Assembly (NCBI GenBank): GCA_963680875.1
Contig: OY804586.1
Span: forward strand, 51,432,203 to 51,496,202
Length of the DNA: 64,000 bases
Direction of reading: 5' to 3'
Source: Bathymodiolus brooksi
Taxonomy: Eukaryota; Mollusca; Bivalvia; Mytilida; Modiolidae
In this document: positions 35,796 to 48,000 of the stretch, one piece after another
Layout of the letters: every line of letters starts with the position of its first letter
Numbering within the stretch: the first letter of the stretch is position 1
Made by a program: the position numbers and the translations under genes
Notes under the pieces: generated by a model
Database searches by the model: none
The model's input: only the letters and a program-made list of their open reading frames with translations
Told to the model about the DNA's origin: nothing

Positions 35796-36199
35796 TTGGA
35801 AGATACTTCACTTCTATTCCTCTTTATCTCTGAATCCGTCAAAGTCCGCTTTCTTCCACGCGTTGACAGTTTCTCTTTTGCCCAAGAACCACATGTTGTT
35901 TATTGTTTCTAAACAGTGCGCATGCTCAAGACGTGTTCGCATAGAAGCCCATATGAACAGATTTGAATATTGTCATCCGGACAATAATTCTGATAACGAA
36001 AGTTTTGGGTCTTTTTCGTATCTTTTGCAACATAACTCGGTGTTAATCTTCATTTTATGAAGGTCAGTACGGAAATCGACAATAATTTTGGGTATGAAAA
36101 AATTACGCAGCTGGTAGACAATATCCCTTTAAATGACTCCTTACGCGAATTTCGAGATTTCTTTCAAAGAGTGAGTGATGACGAGTGAGCAACGTTGAG

Positions 36200-36500
36200 C
36201 GATACCATCTAACTGTTATTGCCCATAGATGAGATTATGACGATGTCCGCTTTGTATTTTATCACTATGCTTACTGAAAGTTTCAATAGCAACTGCTCAC
36301 TGAAACAATATCCAGACGGTAGCCATGTTGTTACACTCCAACACATACTCTTGATTTCGAGCCAACCCCTCTTTGCGTTGTCTCCTTTATGCTACATGCT
36401 TAGTGGATAAGCAACACATGCTAATTGTATAGTATTTTGTTAGATTTGACCAGGGCTCGAACACATGACCAACATCACTCGAACCGAGGACACTATCACT
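36200..36500 (-). mobile_element. SINE family C, diverged
   Basis: On the minus strand GTTCGAGCCCTGGTCAAATC gives the B-box-like end of the head and the C-type body follows to about 36200. It is much more diverged than the copies at 46327 and 39396, so probably older. Confidence 0.6.
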
Positions 36501-37040
36501 TATCCAAGTGTCTACCCGTAGGCATTGAGATTGCATATTCCTAAAGCACTGCTGTAGAGCCTGATGCGAACATGAAGGCTGTTCAGTAGTGTAAAAGGGT
36601 GCTACAATCTCAATATCCACGGGCAGACACGTAGATAACGATTGTATTCCCGCTTTGAAAACAAAAACAAAAAACACTGATTTTAAGTGAATTTCTTGTT
36701 CCTTTCGCCTCAAGGGCTAAATAGAAATAATTCGGTGTGGTACAATCTCAATGGCCACGGGCACACATGTAAACAACTGATATTGCACCACGAAAAAAAG
36801 GACAAAACCAACAAAATGTAATAAATATCAAACAATATAAATACCCCTGACACCAAATTCATAATTAATCCAGATTATAAAGCACAATTCTATAAAAAAG
36901 ATATCAGAAAAGAGTTTCTGGTTAAGTTCCATGGTTCCAAGGAGAATTCCGACATTTCTTTCAAGTACAAGTAAAACAACTAACCAAAATAGAAAATGTA
37001 TTTTCTGTATTTGTGTCCAATATGAATAAAATATGTATTA
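36501..37040. other. Intergenic DNA
   Basis: A direct pair of phrases (ACAATCTCAATATCCACGGGCAG near 36605, shortened here, and ACAATCTCAATGGCCACGGG near 36742) lies in otherwise unremarkable AT-rich sequence. No exon was recognised. Confidence 0.4.
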
Positions 37041-37041
37041 T

Positions 37042-37300
37042 ATATACCATGGATCTTACGAATTAACTTATTTAAACCAACGAATCCGAAGGATGAGTTG
37101 GTTTAAATAAGTTCACGAGTAAGATCCATGGTATATATGGTTTGTAACAGAAATTACATGATTGACAGATCTATGACGTCAAAATCATGGAATAACAGAT
37201 CATATGACGTCAAAATCATGGAATAACAGAGCTATGACGTCAAAATCATGGAATAACATGAAGATCTTCATGTTAATCCATGGTTTGTAAAAGTTCACTA
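37042..37300. mobile_element. Hairpin plus three direct repeats each carrying a CRE-like octamer
   Basis: The first part (about 37046-37138) is an inverted repeat with arms of around 42 bases (ATATACCATGGATCTTAC and its complement). A block repeated three times follows: ATGACGTCAAAATCATGGAA then TAACAG. It places TGACGTCA at 37174, 37205 and 37234. The final part repeats ATCCATGG. The whole resembles a fold-back element with internal amplification. Confidence 0.75.
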
Positions 37301-38628
37301 TTTTTAAGTTGATTATTGCATAAAAACATCAAAGGAAAAATGCACATTTATGTTACAAGATATAAATAAAGATAAAAACTCAGAATTATATATCTTTATT
37401 CAACAAATAACAACAAATAGATAATAAATTTGCAAACGTTCTATTGTTATGACTGGTGCATACACATATAATAATGACGTAATGATTTCTTGTGATGGTC
37501 TTAAATTTATTATATATATGAGCATACAACATTTCAATATTGATACTGTTCATGACAAAATATTCAATATATTCTGCCTTGCTTGTCTTTGTAATTCAAT
37601 ACTAAGTTAGTTAATTTCGAAACAAGACAGAACATGTAACACCTTAGGCGATATATGAAAAATTAAATGAATTCATATGATGGCAATTTTTCAAAGGTTA
37701 ATGAGTAGAAGTTAATTGAAAATGATAATAAATAAATATACATTTTGATAATTAGAATAATAACAATATCACACTATCTGGACAATTCCACAAACCAAAT
37801 ATCAAAATCGTAAAAGAGGCACAATAGATATCCCTAATACATCATAACAAGAATTCTAAGTTAACCTTACTCAGTCATCCATGGCGCCTCATCTCCTAGC
37901 GATTTTGATCGAAGACAATATACAAAATGTTTTATATAAACAGAATCTGATGTTGTACAAATAGTGTGGTGTATAAAGGGGACATTTATTTATTGGACAA
38001 CAGTTTTTTTTATTGGACAACAGTTTCTGCGGCCATAGTTTCGAGTGCTGTACTAAAATAGATAGCTAACAATGACTGCATGCTGACATATGACTATTTT
38101 AAAAATCAAAAGAAAGTCGTTTGTTTCGTTATTAAGGAAATAATAAACGTACAATAACAGTGCTATGCTCTAAATTATATGTCTTCAGGATTGGGATTAG
38201 TGTCACGGTATTTAACGCCACTTTCAACAATATTTCAATTCTATCCTAGCAGTCAGTGTTCACGTCTTCAGGTTAATTAGCTATATACTGTAGCTTAGTT
38301 TGTTATAGACTCTATGTTTCATTGTGTGATAATTAATCTTTCCACAGATTGATATACAAAACATTATAAATAGACAATAATATCATTATGGTGGTGATTG
38401 GTCAAAGAAAACGATGAATAAACATATGAAGTCCCATTTACAACCCTCTCTGCCACAAATAACATCATAACGTACCTCAATATTCATTACATGAGGTTAT
38501 AATATACACGAGATCTTCTCTCTCACCGTATCGGCTCTTCATTATTTGCCAAAAAATAATAAGTCTGCTCATTCTGTTGTAATTATCAACAAACTGTTAC
38601 AGAAACATCCTCCACCAGCCCTTCTTAC
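37301..38628. other. AT-rich intergenic DNA
   Basis: No gene was recognised. A short reversed SINE tail is at 38207-38250. Confidence 0.4.
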
Positions 38629-38870
38629 GTCATGGCTTGTGTTATGACAATGCATATGTACTTTGTCAACGAAACCAAAAAACACAATTGGACACATGCG
38701 CACGGTAATGTTTCCTGTCTGATCAAATAATAAACCATGGCAGCCATCTTTGACCTGCCATTTTGTGATTGGCCAGTTTATCTTGAGGTGTTGTTGTTTC
38801 TTAGTTGTAGTGTGACAAATACTCCACTCTCTGGGACCAACATAGGGCGTAAAGCAGTCGGAAGTGGGTC
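38629..38870 (-). CDS. Orphan candidate exon, Cys-containing, unknown product
   Basis: Acceptor GCTTTATTTCTAG and donor GTAAGAAGG enclose 242 nt open in one frame (two bases, then 80 codons). Residues include SDCFTPYVGPREWSICH, then INWPITKWQVKDGCHG and NITVRMCPIVFFG. Six Cys, three Trp and an N-glycosylation-like NIT suggest an extracellular domain. I do not recognise the family and found no partner exons nearby. Chance is not excluded; the GC content is above that of the flanks. Confidence 0.4.
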
Positions 38871-39024
38871 CTAGAAATAAAGCAGGAACCGTGTCAATTA
38901 TATCTACAGTCATATGAAATCATTAAAGATACATATATTACATATAAGCACATACACTAGATTATCATTTTTAATATATCCGTCTTAAACATGAAATACT
39001 AATAATGAATATTCATAATTTGTG

Positions 39025-39120
39025 AAATTCTCCCGGTATTTCGGTTTCCTCCACCAATAAAACTGAACGCCAAGATATAACTGAAATATTGTTGAAAGTG
39101 GCGTTAAACACCATAAACCA
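39025..39120 (+). mobile_element. SINE family A 3' fragment
   Basis: Runs from CTCCCGGTATTTCGGTTTCC through GAAATATTGTTGAAAGTGGC to GTTAAACACC. The head and middle block are absent. Confidence 0.8.
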
Positions 39121-39395
39121 AACCAAGCATATTCATTAATATAAAAAAAGACCTAACATGAGGCAGTTTTGTCTATGGTCTAAGGTACACGTGAAATGGT
39201 TGATCGATTTGTGCAGTTGTTTTGTTTTTACGAGTTAGTCGTGCATATCCTCTCTCGGATGAGATTAAAGACATGCTTCCCATATGATATTATGTATCTC
39301 TTGCTTTAGAATTAGAGGTTCAAAGAACATTATTAATTATCGATGGTATTCATTTGTTTTTAAATCGCTTCGAAACATTGCAATAAAATCCACAT

Positions 39396-39735
39396 CGGTG
39401 TTGTAGCGATTAGCGGGATCGCCTCGAATGCGGTAGATCGTGGGTTCGATCCCCGATCGGGTCAAACCAAAGACTTTAAAATTGGTATTTATTATTTCTC
39501 CGCTCAGCACGCAACAATAAGGAGAACAAGTTAAAACTGGGAGGCTCGGAATCAGGATAATATGTCCGAGTGGGGCGGATATGTCTATTCGTGAACTGTT
39601 GTTTCAGTGAGCTAACAATATAAAAATCGAACTAATTGTGTTGGTCTAGTATAGAGCGGACCTCATCATCATCTCATTGAAAATAAATTGTTCTCGCCAC
39701 GATATAGCAGGGAAATTGCTGAGTTGGCGTTAAGC
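39396..39735 (+). mobile_element. tRNA-derived SINE, family C, near full length
   Basis: The head GTAGCGATTAGCGGGATCGC and the B-box-like GTGGGTTCGATCCCCGATCG are followed by the C body (CAGCACGCAACAATAAGGAG; GGCTCGGAATCAGGATAATA). The 3' part GCCACGATATAGCAGGGAAA ends GAGTTGGCGTTAAGC. The 3' part is clearly related to that of family A. Confidence 0.82.
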
Positions 39736-40247
39736 GACAATTACTCAATGTCTCATTGTGATAAAAAAAAATTATGTAATCCACATTTCGTTCTCAGTCT
39801 AGTATACTCTCTAACGTGTATTACTCTTACAACTGAAATTCAATATCATTCCACAAAACAATATATAATACCTACATACATGTTTATGACGTTCAATTTG
39901 AAATGGATCATTTATCAAATCACGATTGGTCAAAGGATAAAATATTAATAAATATTACATCTCCAGTTACTATCATTTTTCACTAGCTTTGGTGATAATA
40001 TAACTCCATCAGTAGGAGTAAGATAACACGTATAAGGTTTTTAACATGACTTTTACCACACACCGTGATATAGACAGGTGTTGCTTTGAATTAGTCGCGT
40101 TAATCTACGTATTCTATTGTCAAACACGATTTCCATATCAAAAACAACATTACGACGATTTTCAGAGCACATACGTTAAACCACGGTTTTTAGTTGAGTT
40201 CGTGTTGCTTAAACTTTAGTTTTCTGTGTAGTGAATTTTAATTTGAA

Positions 40248-40510
40248 TTTTAGTGTTTAACGCAACTTTCAGTAATATTCCTGCTATATCATGGCGACCA
40301 GTTTTAGTGGTGGAGGAAGCCGGAGTACCCGGAGAGAACCACCGATCCTGGGCAAGCAACTGGTAAACTTTATCACTTGCGGCTGCGAGTCGAGGGCACC
40401 CTTTTTGTAATTTACAAAGCTGGGCGCGAACCCACGCCGTATTGGTGATAGGCTTATATGAGCTGTTAGATCCAAGATCCAACGACCTAACTCATTGAGC
40501 CACCCGGGCC
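40248..40510 (-). mobile_element. tRNA-derived SINE, family A, continuous with a minisatellite
   Basis: Full-length on the minus strand, ending at its tRNA-like head near 40500. That head is the first unit of the 34-bp array at 40479-41500. Confidence 0.9.
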
Positions 40511-41500
40511 CTTAAACGACCTAACTCATTGAGCCACCCAGGCCCTACAACGACCTAACTCATTGAGCCACCCAGGCCCTACAACGACCTAACTCATTGA
40601 GCCACCCGGGCCCTACAACGACCTAACTCAATGAGCCACCCCGGCCCTACAACGACCTAACTCATTGAGCCACCCGGGCCCTACAACGACCTAACTCACT
40701 GAGCCACCCCGGCCCTACAACGACCTAGCTCATTGAGCCACCCGGGCCCTACAACGATCTAACTCATTGAGCCACCCAGGCCCTACAACCACCTAACTCA
40801 TTGAGCCACCCGGGCCCTACAACCACCTAAATCATTGAGCCTCCCATGTCCTACAACGACCTAACTCATTGAGCCACCCGGGCCCTACAACGACCTAACT
40901 CATTGAGCCACCCGGGCCCTACAACGACCTAACTCATTGAGCCACCCGGGCCCTACAACGACCTAACTCATTGAGCCACCCGGGCCCTACAACGACCTAA
41001 CTCATTGAGCCACCCGGGCCCTACAACGACCTAACTCACTGAGCCACCCAGGCCCTACAACGACCTAACTCATTGAGCCACCCGGGCCCTACAACGACCT
41101 AACTCATTGAGCCACCCGGGCCCTTCAACGACCTAACTCATTGAGCCACCCGGGCCCTACAACGACCTAACTCATTGAGCCACCCGGGCCCTACTACGAC
41201 CTAACTCATTGAGCCACCAGGGCCCTACAACGACCTAACTCATTGAGCCCCCCGGGCCCTACAACGACATAACTCATTGAGCCACCCGGGCCCTACAACG
41301 ACCTAACTCATTGAGCCACCCAGGCCTACAACGACATAACTCATTGAGCCACCCGGGCCCTACAACGACCTAACTCATTGAGCCACCCGGGCCCTACAAC
41401 GACCTAACTCATTGAGCCACCTGGGCCCTACACCAACATAACTCATTGAGCCACCCGGGCCCTACAACGACCTAACTCATTGAGCCACCTGGGCCCCTTT
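40479..41500 (-). repeat. 34-bp minisatellite made of the SINE family A head, about 30 copies
   Basis: On the minus strand each unit is GGGCCCGGGTGGCTCAATGA then GTTAGGTCGTTGTA. This is the first ~28 bases of the adjacent SINE plus a short linker. Copies are mostly identical, with scattered changes (CAGG for CGGG, CCACC for GACC). The A-box-like part of the SINE promoter is thus repeated about 30 times. Confidence 0.95.
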
Positions 41501-41504
41501 TCTG

Positions 41505-41612
41505 TGTAGTGTGTTGTTAACCATTGTTTGTCTTTTTGTTCATTCTGTTTTGGTCCTTGTTTATCTGTCATTCGATTTACGGCTTTGATTACCCTTTGGG
41601 TATTTTCAAATT
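41505..41612 (+). repeat. Dispersed repeat family G, partial
   Basis: From TTCTGTGTAGTGTGTTGTTA to GATTACCCTTTGGGTATTTT. It directly follows the minisatellite. Confidence 0.7.
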
Positions 41613-41878
41613 TTTCATTTAACCATTAAATAACTTATAATGTATGGTCATTTTGAAGTACAATAAGCAAAGATCAGATTTATATGGTGTATTTTTAAAT
41701 TATTTATTGAAGAATTCGGTAACGTTGAGAACATGAATGTTTAACACCCCTTTTGCTTCTTTCTACGATTTTTCCACTGATTTATTTTAGCATTAACAAT
41801 ATTGTGGTAGTTTTGGTTTTTTATTTGATTAAGTACAATTGTGTGTAGTCGAACAGACCGTTATACATAATATCTTAC

Positions 41879-42041
41879 CTTCGTTTTTTCACATGGTTTC
41901 AAAATGAAATTTCGCAAAATGTAAACAATGGCAACTTTCAACAATAATGTAGCGAGTTTATATCCTGGACACATTCTGGGACCTTGACCATAAGGCAAAA
42001 ATGTGTTCGGGTGTCTCCTTTCTTTTTCTGATTCTGTATAT
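41879..42041 (-). CDS. P450 exon j (heme-binding Cys and L-helix)
   Basis: Acceptor CTCTATTTCAG, donor [25 protein letters not shown] contains the heme ligand Cys in the F/Y-G-x-G-x-R-x-C-x-G signature. Position one is Tyr and the residue after Cys is Pro. [11 protein letters not shown] ends exactly where the last CYP3A intron falls, so one more short coding exon (about 25-30 codons) is expected downstream and was not identified. Confidence 0.95.
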
Positions 42042-45000
42042 CTGAAATAGAGTACAATAATAATGTCCAATATATGGCGGGAGAGTCAATATTTGTGACA
42101 ACTGATTACAAGCCTAATACAATTGATATTTGTTCACGACCGGATACTCACAACAAAACCAAGGATTGCAATTGTCAGTTCGTAATATTTCATCTTTTTT
42201 TTACTGACAACCTTCAATAAGTCTGTAAGCCTCGATTTCATTCAATATTGCTGACAATAAGTAACAACGAACACAAATACCTTTTAATATATCAGCTTAA
42301 GAAGGAATACTTAAACAGTGATGGTTAACAATACCACCAATATCAACAAAACAAAGAACCACTTCACACCACAAACTGTTGAAGGATAACAATCATCAGA
42401 TACTACAGTATTTCAGGCAATAATAAAACGCAATACTATACTACATCTGAAACAAGAATGGACAATCCAGAAAAACTTGCAACATCGGGTACAGTAGACA
42501 CAGGACGAAGATAAACAAGGCAAAGAACAAAACACAGAAAACTAAAAAGATGAGCAACACTCACCCCATCAAAAACCCGGGGGTGAACAAAGGTGCAGTA
42601 TAATAGCAGTACTAGTGTCAGTGTCGACATTTGTAGCTTACAGACGACTAGTTGAGAAGGAAGAAACATAACAATGATTGTACGCCATTCTTGTGTAGCA
42701 ACATGGTTTCTTTCATTTTAAGGAGCCCGGGTGGCTCAATGAGTTTGGTAGTTGGATTACCTAACAACTCATAAATGTTTATCACCAATACGGCGTGGGT
42801 TCGCACCCGGCTTTGTAAATTACAAAAAAACGGTGCACTAGACTCGCAGTCGCAAATGATAAAGTTCGCCAGTTGCTTGCCCATGTTCGGTGGTTCTCTA
42901 CGGGTACTCCGCCTTCCTCCACTACTAAAGCTGGTCGCCATAATATAGCTGCAATATTGCTGAAAGTGGCATTAAACACAATAAATCAAATCAACTCAAT
43001 TTTTCCTTTTAAAATGAAATAAAAGCCGGATGAACATACGTTTGTTTTACATATTACAACGGACATTAATTATTATACTATGAACCAAAAATTATTATTG
43101 TTATACCAATTTGCGTGGTCGTTTCAGTCGAGGAAACTAAAAATTTAACTAATATTTGCAAATTACTTTAGATAGAGGGACCACAAATCCACACATCCTT
43201 ATTTTTGTCATTTTGCCAGCCGAGAAAATTGGTATCAATTTATATAAATGATTTCACAGTAAATAGTCGATGAAGAAGAGTTTGAAGATACCAAATGGGT
43301 AATCAGAATCCATAGATCGAAGGATTGACAACACAATTATCAAAAGAAAAGGTACAGAAGGACAAACAATGATCTAGAAAGCACTACACAGAAATTTAAA
43401 TATCAATCAACACTATAAATCGGGGGTGAATTCAGGTGCTCCGGAAGGGTAGGCATTTTCTGCTCCACTAGTGACCCACGAAGGTTATGCCAGCAACATG
43501 TCGTTAGTTAATAAAGGTTTGAAGATCCCTAAAGGGTAATCAGAAACCGTCAATCGTAGGACAGACAACACAATGATCAACAAGAATGACGAAAGGATGA
43601 ATGACGATCTATGGTACTTACCTTTCAGGACAAAACTGCTTTGCTTCAGGATAAATACTGTCATCATCATACAGCGTACATAGCATTACTCTGATTACCA
43701 TTCCCTTTTTAAAATCTACCCCATTTATCGTACAATCTTCTGTACATTCCCTAGCAACTCTGCAAAAAAGAATACGAATGTCTATATATAAGTCTGAAAT
43801 ACTAATAATAGAACACACACGAAATATACAGTGAAACCTGTCTAAGCCGAACCTCCTTCGGACCAACTTTTGTGTTCGGAATAGACAGGTCTTATGTTTA
43901 TAAAGGTTATAATTAACAAAGATTTCCTACATTCAGATTTTATTTACAGCATCCTGGTTTATTCAGTGTTCGCTTAATAAAGGTTATAATTAACAAAGAT
44001 TTCCTACATTCGGATTTTATTTACAACATCCTGGTTTATTCAGTGTTCGGTTTAAGCAGGCTTCACTGTAGTACTTTAGTGTACCAGTAGTCAGTGTTCG
44101 GTTTAAGCAGGCTTCACTGTAGTACTTTAGTGTACCAGTAGTCAGTGTTTCAACAACGACATTAGTTTATAAGGTATATTTATTATTGAAATTCGAAGTT
44201 CCTAAGCAATGTATTTGTTTTTAAACTAAGGTTCTCCTTCCTCATGCATACGGGGACCTTCGCCTATATTGGCTATCCTTTTTAGGTACATAGTTTAAAT
44301 TTATTGGTCTCATATTTTCCAACCTGTTGACTTTGAACCTGATAATTGTTCCAGTAATGTACACTGCGCACTAAATTCGATATCTACGTTTTTATTCGTA
44401 GCATTTCATCAGATTATTTACAAGAGTAACTCGATTAGAACCTCTACCAGAGCAAGAGTTACTTAACCTTACGGAGCACATGTGGTCTCCACCGGACTTA
44501 GGTGAGGTACGTCCTAATTTGTTTTATTTTTCGAGATTACGTTCGCTTCGTCTTTACTCTCATTTCTAGTGAAGAGGGTACATGCTTTATCTCTGTTATT
44601 TGCATTTAGTTGTGCATTCTGGTGTCTAATAAGGGTAATAACACAATTACTGAACTCCGAACAATCTAACAAAGGGAAAGTCAAAACTCATAAGTATATA
44701 AACAGACAAAATCAGTCAACAACCGGAAAACTGTGAAAACCGTAATGACACTGACTTGGTACAGGCATTTCAAACATGATTCTCATATCACATAATGGCC
44801 GTATCTGTTAACTGTAACACGACGGCTTCCACTAATCAAGAATAACTGTCTCCCCTTCCGGAGCACCTGAATACACACACAAAGTTTATTGGGATTCTTG
44901 TTTCTTAGAATTCTGCTTAGTATTTTGCAAGCCTTAGTTTGTCCTAATGACTTTTTTGCTTTTTGCAACTGTGTTGTCTCTCCGTCGAATTCCGGCTTCT

Positions 45001-48000
45001 GCTTACCTCTTTGATATGTTCAATCTCTTCTTACTATAATAGTGAAATATGTTTCCTTACTTACCCCGGTGCACAGGGTAATATCCGTAACGTCTCGTTT
45101 ATCACACAGTCTAAATACTTTAAGTTCATAATAGAAGATACATCTGGTTCTTCCTGCAATAATGAAGGTGACATGATATTGTGGCGTAGGATATCATTTA
45201 GAAAATGATTAGACCAATTCGTATATGCCATTTATTTAGATACATATAGGTCTAATTAATTATTCATTATTTAAGTGCACATAGGTCGAGCTAATGATAC
45301 AGTCAATCGCTTGAAAAAAAATACATTGCTGTTCAGTAAATATATACCATATAAAGGTACCAAGGTTATTGAGAAAGAGGCATCAAACACCATAAACCCC
45401 CAAAAGCATGGTTAGTGGGTGCTAACGAGGATTTGAAACTATGTGTTTTCCAAAGTAATCAAAAAGTTACACCTCAGTATTGCACATTTAGCGGCGGAAA
45501 ACCAACTACCAATTTTACGGCATAGGGTTTGGCGAGACCGCAGGTCGAAACAACGAACTATCACACCCGATGCAAGAACGGTCTAACCATCACACAACTG
45601 ATGCAAATGATGTTGACAAGTAACCATTAGTTACGATTCGCTTATACTACAAGAAAGATAAAGTTGCTACCGAATATGCCCCAAAAAATGTATCTGTTGT
45701 TTCCCTTTATAATTATATTTTGTATTTATGTATATTTCTTGTAGACATAATCCATAATTCGGGATATGATAGTATCAACGAATCCACGAAAATTCGTATA
45801 CCACGAATTATAATGACTTCACAGTACTTTACAATTTCATTTAAATAAACGTCAGAGAATATCGAAGGGGCAATCAAAATTTGACAATTCAGAGAAACTG
45901 GCAACATAGACACAATACAAACAAAGCAAAAACACAACACCATATGTGTTGGACACCACTATGCGTAAACAAATAATGTAAATAAGACATACTTACAAAC
46001 AAACCACATTGGCATTGTATTTCTTCAAATACTTTTTCTTGGATGTCTTCATTAACAGTTAATTGATGAAGAACGAAGGCTAAGGCTGCGTTTGTAGTAC
46101 CGAAACCTCCTCCAATAATACTATTTAAATGTCCAACAACCTCCTCAATTGTAAGTTTTCGACGTTGTTTTTCCTCATTGCTTGTTACACTGACTGTGTG
46201 TATTGTTGTTTGTAATAAAAAGTCTACCACATTATCTGGCACGCTCTGTAAGCCCTGTAAATAAAATTTACAATATTAATAATTAAAGAAATTATTTTGG
46301 TGTGCAGCTTTAAAACAATGGTATGGAGAGTGATTGTTGTTTAACGCCAACTTTAGCAGTATTTCAGCTATATCGTGGCGTAAACAATGGAGTGAGTGAA
46401 TGAGTGATTGGCGTTTAAAGCCAACTCAGCAATTATTCAGCTATATTATAGCGAGAACAGGTAAATTTACAATGAGTTGATGCTGAAGAGGTCCACTTTG
46501 TACTCGACCAACACGCTTAGTTGGATTTTTATAGTGGTAGTTCACTGAAACAACAGTCCGAGGATAGACATGTCGCTCCACTCGGACACATTAACCTGAT
46601 TCAGAGCCAACCAGTATTTGTTCTTTCTCCTTAATACTGCGTGCTTAGCGGAGAAACAAGAAATACCAATTTCATAGTCTGGTTTTACCTTACTGGGGCT
46701 TGAACCCACGATCTACCGCACTCGAGGCGAGCGCGTAGAAATTTACACCAACCGATGTGGTTAAAATAAAACAATGGAAAATAATATATACCACACTGAT
46801 AATTGATAACTGCAACAAGTTAATATTAAATAAGAAAGAAAGAATATGGATGTAAATGAAGACGAGAGAATATCAAATTTACTCTTAGACAACAACAAAA
46901 AGTAAACGGTGCTTTAAATGCTGTTCTTTATTCTATAAATTAAAATGGCATTCAACGTGGGCAACACTATTTTCGTTCCATTTTACAATATATCCTCTTT
47001 TCATTTTAGCTTACGAAAATAATGCTACCCTTGTTAATATCTACAAATAAGGGTAATAACAAAATTACCGAACTCCTAGCAACCTTACAAAGGGAAAGTC
47101 AAAACTCATAAGTATATAAACAGACAAAATCAGTCAACAACCGAAACACTGTTAAAACCGTAATGACCTTGACTTGGTACAGGCATTTCTAAAGAAATTG
47201 TGGGTTGTATCAGATTTTAAAGCGCCAACAACCCACCCCCCTTTCATTACCACTCAAAGTTTCCGGCTGTCACTATAACAGTATTTATAACAATACTTGA
47301 ACAAAACAGGTAAAACAGTTGTCAAAAGCAGCACCAAACTCAGTGAAGTAATAGTCAAAGATACTTTTACGTCACACATTGATAAACAAATATTTTTGAC
47401 ATTTTTGTTTTTGACCACTTATCTTTATACATTTTCACTATATGAAAATCCATCGTTTATAATCTTTTCTGCAAAGACGGAATATATTTCGACAAGATCT
47501 TTGTATCGGAATATAAACTTTTTAAGAGATCGAATAAGGCGAATCTTTGTATAGCCCTGGTCCAGTAGCCTGTTTCTTAGATGAAGATGACGTTTCAGGA
47601 AATCAGAATAATTGCTACTGGCAATGCATAACGAATCAATTGTGAGATGTAAACACATATATGACTTTGTGGAATTGTTTTGGTTTTTTCAATATTCAAA
47701 GAGTTTTTTATGAAGTAAAATTAAACACAGAATCTAAATACTGATTAAATTAGGGTTAACTACAACATACATTCATGTAAGCTATAAGATGACATTTAAC
47801 GTTGGTAACATTATTTTTCTACAAAAATAATGCTAACCATCTTAATATTTACAACAAGCATATATGACTTTGTGGAATTGTTTTGTTTTTAGATATTCAA
47901 GGAAGTTATTAAGTAAAATTAAGTCTAAATACTGACTATAACTTCAACATACAAGCTATAATATGACATTTAAACTTGGTAACATTATATTTGTTCCATT

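Larger units (their letters stand above)
29647..36128. mobile_element. 6.5-kb TIR element with TTAA flanks and two convergent genes
   Basis: Ends of 92-93 bp (29647-29739 and 36037-36128) are inverted copies that differ by a single-base indel. Each begins AGGGATATTGTCTACCAGCT. TTAA flanks both sides (29643-29646 and 36129-36132). TTAA is the target of piggyBac and Kolobok elements; the ends do not start CCC as in piggyBac, so Kolobok-like is the better guess, unproven. A plus-strand gene begins 142 bp inside the left TIR and a minus-strand gene begins 241 bp inside the right TIR; they run towards each other. Smaller repeats are nested inside. No DDE transposase core was recognised. Confidence 0.85.

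Noticed and set aside
39400..39465. Functional tRNA gene with a good B box
   Set aside because: It continues into the family C SINE body shared with five other copies.
39840..39960. Last P450 exon, from a DPFQIERHKH-like minus-strand reading
   Set aside because: No acceptor exists between the upstream stop and this reading, and the frame runs on far past a normal C-terminus.
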